Of a stretch of 64,000 nucleotides of DNA, positions 11,581 to 19,456 are shown piece by piece (within the stretch, counting starts at the first letter, position 1; every line of letters starts with the position of its first letter). Made by a program: the position numbers and the translations under genes. The notes below the pieces were generated by a model, which did no database searches, was not told the origin of the DNA, and worked only from the letters and a program-made list of their open reading frames with translations. The DNA is taken from the NCBI RefSeq assembly GCF_003265225.1, contig NZ_CP022013.1, positions 124,001 to 188,000 on the forward strand, given 5' to 3'. The DNA comes from Mergibacter septicus. GTDB taxonomy: Bacteria; Pseudomonadota; Gammaproteobacteria; Enterobacterales; Pasteurellaceae.

Positions 11581-11667
11581 AAGCTATCAGAAAGCGATAA
11601 CGTAACTTCCTACCTGAAAAGGTTTGATACTTTAATATTGTGATATTAAGCTAGTATCACTGATAGC
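11581..11667 (+). ncRNA. Candidate structured small RNA, unit 1
   Basis: The outer arms GCTATCAG (11583-11590) and CTGATAGC (11660-11667) pair perfectly, closing an element with an inner hairpin GATAC...GTATC whose top stem is TTAATAT/ATATTAA. No Rho-independent terminator follows, so the 3' end is unknown. No known RNA family is recognised. On the opposite strand a very short ORF can be read (see rejected items). Confidence 0.4.
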
Positions 11668-11723
11668 CCACCAAATTATTCCATTCTTTAACTCTAAATA
11701 ATCTACACATTTCCTTTCCATTG

Positions 11724-11752
11724 TTGACTTTAATGCTCAGCATTTATATTAT
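11724..11752 (+). promoter_or_regulatory. Sigma70-like promoter of repeat unit 2
   Basis: TTGACT at 11724-11729, a 17-bp spacer, and TATTAT at 11747-11752. The two hexamers match unit 1 exactly, while the spacer bases between them differ. Confidence 0.6.
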
Positions 11753-11758
11753 TTCCTC

Positions 11759-11847
11759 AAGCTATCAGAAAGTGAAGGTGTATATCGCCCTACCTGAAAA
11801 GGTTTGATACCTTAATATTTTGATATTAAGCAAGTATCACTGATAGC
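11759..11847 (+). ncRNA. Candidate structured small RNA, unit 2
   Basis: Outer stem GCTATCAG (11761-11768) with CTGATAGC (11840-11847). Inner stem GATAC (11806-11810) with GTATC (11834-11838), topped by an 8-bp stem CTTAATAT / ATATTAAG with a TTTG loop. Sibling of unit 1; the top stem here is fully Watson-Crick where unit 1 has a G-U pair. Confidence 0.4.
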
Positions 11848-11903
11848 TCGCCAAATTATTCCATTCTTTAACTCTAAATAATCTACACATTTCCTTTTCG
11901 TTG

Positions 11904-11932
11904 TTGGCTTTAATAGTCGATATTTTTATTAT
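11904..11932 (+). promoter_or_regulatory. Sigma70-like promoter of repeat unit 3
   Basis: TTGGCT at 11904-11909, a 17-bp spacer, and TATTAT at 11927-11932: the same architecture as units 1 and 2 with one change in the -35 hexamer. Confidence 0.5.
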
Positions 11933-11938
11933 TTCCTT

Positions 11939-12056
11939 GTGCGGTTAGAAAAGCGATGAACTCTGCCGATCGCAGCCTGCTAATTTTTGAATTAGTGTCC
12001 GAGAGCGTGTGTGGCTTGGCAGTACCACCTAACCGTTTCACCCCCATTGTTTTTCA
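11939..12056 (+). ncRNA. Candidate structured small RNA, unit 3 (diverged)
   Basis: Starts at the same distance from its promoter as units 1 and 2 but has an unrelated primary sequence. The fold is analogous: outer stem CGGTTAG (11942-11948) with CTAACCG (12029-12035), inner pair CTGCC / GGCAG (11963-11967, 12018-12022), and a hairpin CTAATT-TTTG-AATTAG at 11980-11995 with the same TTTG loop as unit 2. A T5 run ends near 12055. I could not match it to 6S, 4.5S, tmRNA or a riboswitch. Confidence 0.4.
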
Positions 12057-12243
12057 CTAACCAACCTCAAAGACTGAATAAAAATTTCTTTTCTCAATAT
12101 TTTTATCATTAATTAATTTATAGATCTGATATGTGTTTTCAGTATGCTGAATAATCTTAGATTGCGAGCTTTGCTTAAAGCGTTATTTTTAACTCGTCTT
12201 TTAATTCATTTAAAATTGGAATTAATGGTGTGGGTAATAAATT

Positions 12244-12301
12244 AGCACCTTAGGTTAGCTTAATGTATATCTTTATGATAGTTAATCTAACCTAAGGTGC
12301 T
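12244..12301 (-). terminator. Large perfect inverted repeat after putP
   Basis: Fifteen-base arms (12244-12258 and 12287-12301) pair perfectly around a 28-base loop, right after the putP stop. The downstream T content on the minus strand is low, so it may be a 3' stabiliser as much as a terminator. Confidence 0.6.
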
Positions 12302-12309
12302 TCATTGAA

Positions 12310-13809
12310 TTAGCTGTTCTGAGTATAAATTTCAATGGTTTGATCAAATTTTTCAGCTATTTTGGGATCTGTAGGTGAGAAAATTGAAGAGGTTAAGGTA
12401 ACAAATGAGCAAGCTAAAAACCCCGGGATTATTTCATAAAGATTTTTTAAATCTGTCCAATTCCAATAGGTCATTAGCGGTTTCCAGACGACAACAGTAA
12501 CTGCACCCGTAATCATTCCGCATAATGCAGCATTTGCACTGATATTACGGTTAAATAGGGACAAAATAACAAGAGGACCAAAAGCAGCGCCAAAACCAGC
12601 CCACGCATAGGAAACTAACCCCATCACTCGAGACTCTGGATCTTGTGCAATGATAATAGCAATAATAGCAATCGCTAACACCATAAAACGCCCTAACCAA
12701 ACTAATTCCGTAGTTGATGCTTGTTTACGAATAAAGCCACGGTAAAAGTCTTCTGTCAGTACCGCAGAACACATTAAAAGTTGTGCAGATAAAGTACTCA
12801 TAATAGCGGCTAAAATACCTGAAAGAACGATACCAACAACCCACGGGTTAAAAATCATTTTTGATACTTCAATAAAGACTGATTCTGGGTTAGCTAAAGT
12901 TAAGTGATGGGCTTCAAAATACGCCAAACCAAAATACCCTACTGCACAAGCCCCCGCCAAGCAAAGCAGCATCCAAGTAATGCCTATACGGCGAGCTTGA
13001 TTGAGTGCGGAAACAGAATCCGCAGCCATAAAGCGTATTAAAATATGAGGTTGACCAAAATAACCTAATCCCCAAGCAAGTGCTGAGATAACACCAATGC
13101 CAGAGACATTATATAACCAATTTGAATATGGGATACCAGTGATGGCTGATTTAGTGGCTAAAACCGTTGTGATTTCTCCCCATCCTAGATGCAATAAGAT
13201 AATTATAGGTGCTAGTAATAGTGCAAAAATCATTAATGTTGCTTGGATAGTATCACTCCAAGAAACGGCTAAATAACCGCCAATAAAAGTATAGGTAATA
13301 GTTGCTAACGCCCCTAACCATAAAGCTTGTTGATATTCTAATCCTAATAAACTTTGGAATAACTTTGCACCAGCCACGACGCCCGAAGCACAATAGATGG
13401 TGAAGAAAAAGAGGATAACAGCTGATGAAAGTACTTTTAATTTTGTTTTCTGCTGTGGAAAACGTTCAGCAAAAAAGTCTGGTAAAGTTAATGCGTTATT
13501 ATACTGCTCGGTAAATATACGTAATCTGCCTGCAACAATGCGATAATTTAAGTATGCACCAACGGTTAAACCAACCGCAATCCAAGCTTCAGATAGCCCA
13601 GTAATAAAGATTGCACCGGGTAAACCAAGTAATAACCAGCCTGACATATCCGAGGCACCCGCTGACATTGCAGTAACAAAACTGCCCATTTTTCGCCCAC
13701 CTAAAATATAATCATCAAAGTTTTTAGTTGAACGATAGGCATAAATACCGATACCTAAAATAATGAGTAGATAGAAAATAAATGCCACATAAATTTGGTA
13801 TGTTTGCAT
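12310..13809 (-). CDS. putP: Sodium/proline symporter
   Basis: Inner-membrane Na+-coupled proline importer of the SSS family, 499 residues with about 13 TM helices. The family segment FDDYILGGRKMGSFVTAMSAGASDMSGW is in the N-terminal part (GASDMSGWLLLGLPGA). The Na+/proline-site region AAIMSTLSAQLLMCSAVLTED is visible near residue 340. It stands alone; the CRISPR array lies upstream on the same strand. Confidence 0.94.
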   Translation of the reverse strand: MQTYQIYVAFIFYLLIILGIGIYAYRSTKNFDDYILGGRKMGSFVTAMSAGASDMSGWLLLGLPGAIFITGLSEAWIAVGLTVGAYLNYRIVAGRLRIFTEQYNNALTLPDFFAERFPQQKTKLKVLSSAVILFFFTIYCASGVVAGAKLFQSLLGLEYQQALWLGALATITYTFIGGYLAVSWSDTIQATLMIFALLLAPIIILLHLGWGEITTVLATKSAITGIPYSNWLYNVSGIGVISALAWGLGYFGQPHILIRFMAADSVSALNQARRIGITWMLLCLAGACAVGYFGLAYFEAHHLTLANPESVFIEVSKMIFNPWVVGIVLSGILAAIMSTLSAQLLMCSAVLTEDFYRGFIRKQASTTELVWLGRFMVLAIAIIAIIIAQDPESRVMGLVSYAWAGFGAAFGPLVILSLFNRNISANAALCGMITGAVTVVVWKPLMTYWNWTDLKNLYEIIPGFLACSFVTLTSSIFSPTDPKIAEKFDQTIEIYTQNS

Positions 13810-14004
13810 AAATTAACCCCTTGTTATAGTTAAAATTATCCCTTCATTAACTACGACCAATGAAGGCTTACCACCTGTGGCGGTTATATTTTCACTACAC
13901 GAAAATATATGAAATAGTTGATTAAGTTTTAATTCTTTCACCCAACTGCATAAAAATAAATTATTATTGGGTGTGTTTAATTTAATTTTTTGCGTAAAGA
14001 TTTT

Positions 14005-14029
14005 GACCTTTCTCTATTTAGAGAAGGTC
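14005..14029 (-). terminator. Weak hairpin between the CRISPR trailer and putP
   Basis: The arms GACCTTTCTCT and AGAGAAGGTC pair with one bulge. It lies downstream of the leader-distal end of the array on the transcribed (minus) strand, so it could end the pre-crRNA. The rest of 13810-14089 is AT-rich and holds the putP promoter region, with nothing else I can name. Confidence 0.4.
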
Positions 14030-14089
14030 GGTAAGTCTATCATCATTACATATAATCCTCCAGTTTCTACAACCAAATTTGTATTTTAT

Positions 14090-16757
14090 TGCTTAAACTG
14101 CCTGTGCGGCAGTGAAGTATCAATAACAACATAAAAACCGATCTCCTGATTTCTAAGCTGCCTGTGCGGCAGTGAAGCGCAGAATTAGAGCAAAAGAGCT
14201 AGATAGTGCTTTCTAAGCTGCCTGTGCGGCAGTGAAGCTGAAGTAATGTCTGGTAACTCATCTAAAAAATTTCTAAGCTGCCTGTGCGGCAGTGAAGCTG
14301 TTGCTCAAGTAGTCGAAATGGCGAAATCTTTTCTAAGCTGCCTGTGCGGCAGTGAAGTGGATATACGGACTCGCATATATTATGTGCATTTTCTAAGCTG
14401 CCTGTGCGGCAGTGAAGAGCGTTAGTTGAAGCTGCAGATCGAGGCGATTTTTCTAAGCTGCCTGTGCGGCAGTGAAGAATTGATTAATAAATTCACTTTC
14501 TATGGAACTTTTCTAAGCTGCCTGTGCGGCAGTGAAGCGTGCAGCTTTAGCTATTGTTGCTCCTCCTAATTTCTAAGCTGCCTGTGCGGCAGTGAAGCCG
14601 CCAAAATCAGAAAAACTATTTGGCTCTAATTTCTAAGCTGCCTGTGCGGCAGTGAAGGTTAGATGCTATGTTTCCTGAGTTGAACCCGTTTTCTAAGCTG
14701 CCTGTGCGGCAGTGAAGTTTTTAACATTTCTACTATTCCTTTATCCGTATTTCTAAGCTGCCTGTGCGGCAGTGAAGTAACAGTAAAGGAAATTGTAAAA
14801 GTGGTTAAATTTCTAAGCTGCCTGTGCGGCAGTGAAGATCATACAAAAGCTAGAGTATGTGCTGTATGCTTTCTAAGCTGCCTGTGCGGCAGTGAAGAGT
14901 GGTATAGTTTGCCGTACTCAAAACGGTAATTTCTAAGCTGCCTGTGCGGCAGTGAAGTAAGTATAACATTAAAGATAGCAAATGGACGTTTTCTAAGCTG
15001 CCTGTGCGGCAGTGAAGTATCAGTACAGTTTTTTATAGTTTCATCTAACTTTCTAAGCTGCCTGTGCGGCAGTGAAGAAATCCCACTGTACTAACAACAG
15101 TCAGTACAGTTTCTAAGCTGCCTGTGCGGCAGTGAAGTGTTACGAAAAAATGAATGGTAAAATGAATACTTTCTAAGCTGCCTGTGCGGCAGTGAAGTCT
15201 CACCACCATTGCAAACTAAATACCCGTCTTTTCTAAGCTGCCTGTGCGGCAGTGAAGTGGGTAAAAGCTCTAAGTTAGCGAAATTTAACTTTCTAAGCTG
15301 CCTGTGCGGCAGTGAAGGTCGACCAAAATTAGGATCTTTGCAATCTAAATTTCTAAGCTGCCTGTGCGGCAGTGAAGTGGCTTGTCTTGCTGTAATTTGC
15401 CCTCAATCTTTTCTAAGCTGCCTGTGCGGCAGTGAAGAAGTCATCTACAACGAACATAGATCTAGTAAATTTCTAAGCTGCCTGTGCGGCAGTGAAGTTA
15501 ATTCACCGCCAAAATCAGAAAAACTATTTTTTCTAAGCTGCCTGTGCGGCAGTGAAGATCGTGTCCCGAACTTTTTTGTTCCCGAGCATTTTCTAAGCTG
15601 CCTGTGCGGCAGTGAAGTAGTAGTGTTAATACCATTTTCAACCTTAACATTTCTAAGCTGCCTGTGCGGCAGTGAAGTTGAAACGAGGTATTAAATGAAA
15701 AAAGATAAATTTCTAAGCTGCCTGTGCGGCAGTGAAGTTCCGAAGCAATGGAGCATTTGACAGGTAAATTTTCTAAGCTGCCTGTGCGGCAGTGAAGAAA
15801 ACATTTAAACCTCAAAAGTGGAAAACTATTTTCTAAGCTGCCTGTGCGGCAGTGAAGTAAAAATGCTGATCTATGGCGGGGCTGGAACATTTCTAAGCTG
15901 CCTGTGCGGCAGTGAAGTATGTTACGAAAAGAGCGTTTTGATTGTGTATTTTCTAAGCTGCCTGTGCGGCAGTGAAGTTACCTTTTTCTTTTCGTAATCA
16001 TCGTTATGCTTTCTAAGCTGCCTGTGCGGCAGTGAAGTCCTTCTTCTAATCGTAGAGAGCCACGTAAGTTTTCTAAGCTGCCTGTGCGGCAGTGAAGTAA
16101 AAAACGTGGAAATATCTTGTTCTTGGACTTTTCTAAGCTGCCTGTGCGGCAGTGAAGTTTATGACGCCTTAAGTTTTTTGGGTACCTCTTTTCTAAGCTG
16201 CCTGTGCGGCAGTGAAGCAAGATAGTGATTATTGGTCTTATCACGGACATTTCTAAGCTGCCTGTGCGGCAGTGAAGTTCACCTCTAAAAACTAACTGAT
16301 TTAACTTCTTTTCTAAGCTGCCTGTGCGGCAGTGAAGAAAGTAGTGGTTATACGATTACTGGTGCAAGTTTTCTAAGCTGCCTGTGCGGCAGTGAAGGGG
16401 AACAAGCACCGTTAGGGATTTTTTCTGCTTTTCTAAGCTGCCTGTGCGGCAGTGAAGCCTTGTTCCGCACCCTGTCAAGTACAGGCTTATTTCTAAGCTG
16501 CCTGTGCGGCAGTGAAGTAAGCCGTGCTGCAGTAGTTAAATGGCTAAACTTTCTAAGCTGCCTGTGCGGCAGTGAAGACGCAGCACTAAACTTATTAGAG
16601 GTGATATCCTTTCTAAGCTGCCTGTGCGGCAGTGAAGGAGAATGATAGAAAATCACAATTTCAGAATCATTTCTAAGCTGCCTGTGCGGCAGTGAAGATC
16701 GTGTCCCGAATTTTTTTGTTCCGGAGCATTTTCTAAGCTGCCTGTGCGGCAGTGAAG
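14090..16757 (-). CRISPR. Type I-F CRISPR array, 45 repeats and 44 spacers
   Basis: The 28-nt repeat, read on the transcribed strand, begins CTTCACTGCCGCACAGGCAG and ends CTTAGAAA, the I-F repeat with its CTGCC/GGCAG crRNA stem. Spacers are all exactly 32 nt, giving a strict 60-bp period. The repeat at 14090-14117 has four changes near its 3' end (transcribed sense) and is the degenerate terminal repeat, so the leader is at the high-coordinate end, next to cas6f. Spacer 1 (newest) is 16698-16729; spacer 44 is 14118-14149. Spacers 1 and 20 are near-identical, and spacers 21 and 36 overlap on the same target by 24 nt. Confidence 0.99.
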
Positions 16758-16894
16758 TGTAATAGTTTATATAATAAATCCATATTTTTAAAGAACTTAG
16801 ATAAAATTTATTAGATTTCCCCTTTTTTCTTGGCTGAAAATTTATCATTTAAAATCAATAGGTTAAAAATAGCCTCAAAAAAAAGGGGTGAGGG
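16758..16894 (-). promoter_or_regulatory. CRISPR leader with IHF-like site
   Basis: This 137-bp AT-rich stretch lies between the cas6f stop and the first repeat. A match to the IHF consensus WATCAA-N4-TTR (AATCAATAGGTTA) is at 16853-16865, about 96 bp from repeat 1. IHF bends the leader for Cas1-Cas2/3 integration in type I-F. A TATTAT-like -10 element lies close to the first repeat on the minus strand. Confidence 0.75.
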
Positions 16895-17446
16895 CTAGAA
16901 CCACGGGATTGTGGTAGTGCGACTAAGTCCATAACTGGAGAATTTTCCTGGTGTTGGAGTTGAGGAAAGCTCACCAAGTTGGATATAAAGTCGTATAACT
17001 TGTTTAGTCGAGAGACTTTGCAACTGAATAAAAGGTAAGTTAAGAAACTCTTGACTTTCATCAGGGAATTTTTTTAGGGCTTCCTCTGTATTCATTTTAC
17101 CTTTGTTAATGACCCGTTTGCGTAGGTTATGTGGGCTTTTTTTCTGTACACGATATACGTTACGGTAGTGAGTAGGGTTTGGAATAGCTCGAATTGGACT
17201 GACTTGCGTGTAATCACGTAAGCCTTTAAGCCAAGTTTGTTCCATTAATCGTGATAAAGCTTGTTCACTGCCGTGTAGGCGCAAAATTTTACCGAGATAT
17301 TTACCATATTGTGGAAAGCTGACCCCAATTTCACCTGTACAATGTTGGGAGATAGCTCGATGTAATTTTGCAAAGAGGTTATTTAATAAAGTTTGGGCTG
17401 ATATTTCAAGATCTGGCTCAACTTTAATTTCAAGGTAGTAGTCCAT
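16895..17446 (-). CDS. cas6f: Cas6f (Csy4) pre-crRNA endonuclease
   Basis: Cleaves the I-F repeat at the base of its hairpin and stays bound to the crRNA 3' handle. I start it at the ATG at 17446, giving MDYYLEIKVEPD as in Pseudomonas Csy4 and placing the catalytic His at residue 29 (FAKLH), exactly as in that enzyme; a longer ORF from 17497 would overlap cas7f. The Arg-rich RVQKKSPHNLRKRV helix that reads the RNA stem and the C-terminal PWF are conserved. 183 residues. Confidence 0.95.
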   Translation of the reverse strand: MDYYLEIKVEPDLEISAQTLLNNLFAKLHRAISQHCTGEIGVSFPQYGKYLGKILRLHGSEQALSRLMEQTWLKGLRDYTQVSPIRAIPNPTHYRNVYRVQKKSPHNLRKRVINKGKMNTEEALKKFPDESQEFLNLPFIQLQSLSTKQVIRLYIQLGELSSTPTPGKFSSYGLSRTTTIPWF

Positions 17447-17465
17447 ATTATTTTTCTCTAGATTT

Positions 17466-18485
17466 TTATTTTTTAGATTTTCCAAATATACCACCACGGA
17501 TTAACATTGCGATGACATAATGTAATTGTTCGTCTTCTAAATCTCGATCTTTTAATAGCCAACTATCAAGTAGAGTATAGAAGTCAGATTTGTTTGCAGG
17601 TTTACGGTAGGCTATTCCACGATTAGTTACACTACCATAAGGTTCTATTGCGATTGGACCATATTGTTCAGCATCTGGATACCAAGTATCAATAGTGCGT
17701 AATGCGTTACCGATTTTTTGTGAGTGCATTGCAGCTTGTTCATTTAATTGATAGAGGTATTTACTTTTACCATTTTTTTTATCATTTTTTTTATCATCTT
17801 TTTCGTTATCTTTTTCGTTATCTTTTTCGTTATCTGTTTGAACGAATTCTTGTGATGGGAAGACAGTTTGCCCTTCACCAAGTTGAACAAAGGCTTCAAC
17901 AGTTAATAGTGTTGGTTTTTCACCTTTTAAGCCTTGTGCAATAATTTCAGCAATAGGTTTGATTTGTTCTATTTGATCAAAATTTCTTAATGAATAATCT
18001 AGAGCATTGAAAACCCAGACTTGGTCTTTGTGTCGAATACGAGTGGTAATTTGTTCTGCTCCTACTCGGTTACGCCATAGAAAGCGCCCATTAACTAAGT
18101 TTAACGCATAGCGTTGGGATAATTCTTGAAAGCCATATTGGTCAATATAATTATTAATTTTAGTCGCTAAAGCTTGTTGGTATTCAGGGCTATTACAGGT
18201 TGATGGAGTAGTAAGGTTGCCTAATACTCTTAAAGAGAATGTGACTTTTAGGGTATCGGTATCAAAACTTAATGCAGCGTTATCGACGGTTTGTAAATTG
18301 GCTTGTTCAATTTTAATATCGGTGCGACTTGAGTGTGTTCCTCGTATTCCTTTTTCTTTCACCTTGATTGGTTGCCATTTGCGGTTATCATCGAGGTCTT
18401 GCCAGTTACCAGCAAACATAATTGCATCTGAACAAGCTAACTTTGCTTCAAAAGCTAATACTGAAGGGGTTTGTAATTTCGACAT
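17466..18485 (-). CDS. cas7f: Cas7f (Csy3) backbone subunit with charged tandem insertion
   Basis: Six copies form the crRNA-binding backbone of the I-F Cascade (Csy) complex. It has 339 residues. The conserved C-terminal segment AAMHSQKIGNALRTIDTW and the early LACSDAIMFAGNW are Csy3 hallmarks. Residues 218-240 are a low-complexity charged stretch, DNEK three times then DDKK, NDKK, encoded by 12-bp tandem repeats at 17766-17834. AAGGAAA precedes the ATG. Confidence 0.95.
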   Translation of the reverse strand: MSKLQTPSVLAFEAKLACSDAIMFAGNWQDLDDNRKWQPIKVKEKGIRGTHSSRTDIKIEQANLQTVDNAALSFDTDTLKVTFSLRVLGNLTTPSTCNSPEYQQALATKINNYIDQYGFQELSQRYALNLVNGRFLWRNRVGAEQITTRIRHKDQVWVFNALDYSLRNFDQIEQIKPIAEIIAQGLKGEKPTLLTVEAFVQLGEGQTVFPSQEFVQTDNEKDNEKDNEKDDKKNDKKNGKSKYLYQLNEQAAMHSQKIGNALRTIDTWYPDAEQYGPIAIEPYGSVTNRGIAYRKPANKSDFYTLLDSWLLKDRDLEDEQLHYVIAMLIRGGIFGKSKK

Positions 18486-18504
18486 GATTATTTCCTTGAG
18501 TTAA

Positions 18505-19452
18505 TTAATAAGTATCATCAGCATTTTCTAATACTGTGGTGGGTGGGGGTAAGTCTTGTTTACAGCAATGACAGACATAAAATGGTGCAGCATAGTGATA
18601 CGTCCATAAAATTTGTGCCATTGAAGTAATTCGACTTGGTGAACCAACCCATTCAGCTATGCTATGAATTGCTTCGACAAAGGTTACTGGGGTGGTTTGA
18701 TCTCGACTATTGGCAACTTGATTAGCGGCATAAGTTTGGCTAATTGCTTTATAGCCGATTTGAATTGGTACAAGATAACCTTGTTTTTGTTCTTGTCGCC
18801 ATTCAATTTTTTTCTTTTTTTCTTTTTTCTCACTCTCTTGTTCGGTCGTATTATTTTCCTCAATAATTTTGTGGGCATTAAATTTCAATGCTGAAAAAGA
18901 GAGCCACTGCTTAAGTTTATCGGTTTGTGAAGTTTGGGCTAGCAGATCGGAACGATCAACAAGGATAAATCCCGGTAGCAATGAACGTAAGATTTTTGTA
19001 GGTTGATCGTTGGTGATATGTGAACAAAATTGAATCGAATTGATAGTACCACCTGCAAGTTTTTGTTGTTCTGCTAATGCTTTAATTTCTTTACATTTTT
19101 CTTTAACTCCTTCTTCAGAAGCGGCATTAATTCCAGTTACTTTAATAATTAAAGAAACTTCTAAATACATCTTCCCTTCTTCATTAATTGAATCTGGTTT
19201 TCCATCTTTTTTTAATGGATTACGAGTTAAGGCAAAACGGTATGGTTTATAATTATTCTCACGATAAGCATGAATTTGGGCTTGGTGGCATAGAATGGCA
19301 GTATCTGATAGGGTTATTCCTTGACCTTGAAGTTTACGAGATAAGGCATGAACATAACCTAAAAAGTGTGTAACAGCGGGAAAACCATAGGTAAAACCAG
19401 CAATTGCATTGGCATTGCTTACTTTAATCCGCTTTAAAATTAAATATTCCAT
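18505..19452 (-). CDS. cas5f: Cas5f (Csy2)
   Basis: Csy2 subunit that, with Csy1, caps the crRNA 5' handle in the Cascade tail. I start at the ATG at 19452 (MEYLILKRIKVSNANAIAG), with GGGAG 8 nt upstream lying inside the end of csy1; an in-frame ATG at 19467 would overlap csy1. 315 residues. The N-terminal GFTYGFPAVTHFLGYVHAL region is typical of Csy2. Confidence 0.93.
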   Translation of the reverse strand: MEYLILKRIKVSNANAIAGFTYGFPAVTHFLGYVHALSRKLQGQGITLSDTAILCHQAQIHAYRENNYKPYRFALTRNPLKKDGKPDSINEEGKMYLEVSLIIKVTGINAASEEGVKEKCKEIKALAEQQKLAGGTINSIQFCSHITNDQPTKILRSLLPGFILVDRSDLLAQTSQTDKLKQWLSFSALKFNAHKIIEENNTTEQESEKKEKKKKIEWRQEQKQGYLVPIQIGYKAISQTYAANQVANSRDQTTPVTFVEAIHSIAEWVGSPSRITSMAQILWTYHYAAPFYVCHCCKQDLPPPTTVLENADDTY

Positions 19453-19456
19453 TATG

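Larger units (their letters stand above)
11543..11932. repeat. Tandem ~178-bp repeat, two full copies plus the start of a third
   Basis: Copy 1 begins at 11543, copy 2 at 11721 and copy 3 at 11901. Copies 1 and 2 share most of their length, including a block running from the hairpin into CTCTAAATAATCTACACATT. Copy 3 keeps only the promoter-like head and then diverges. The spacing of equivalent positions is 178 and 180 bp. The stretch 11318-12309, between dppA and putP, holds no recognisable protein gene. Confidence 0.85.

Noticed and set aside
11663-11745. Minus-strand ORF of 28 codons (MLSIKVNNGKEMCRLFRVKE...) in repeat unit 2, with GAGGAA upstream.
   Set aside because: In unit 3 the start is ATA and in unit 1 the frame stops after 10 codons; most differences between copies are non-synonymous. 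The plus-strand promoter and hairpin pattern is better conserved. It is kept only as the alternative reading of that finding.
15018-15109. Two neighbouring spacers sharing TCAGTACAG.
   Set aside because: Nine bases in different parts of the spacers is too short to claim a common target.
15209-16848. Several ORFs of 60-166 codons inside the CRISPR array, on both strands, with repeated FLSCLCGSE, LHCRTGSLE or SLPHRQLRK peptides.
   Set aside because: They are translations of the 28-nt repeat and its complement; the 60-bp period is a multiple of 3, so frames stay open by chance.
17702-17944. Plus-strand ORF rich in Phe and Tyr repeats (FYHFFYHFFYHLFRYLFRYL).
   Set aside because: It is the antisense of the DNEK tandem repeat in cas7f.
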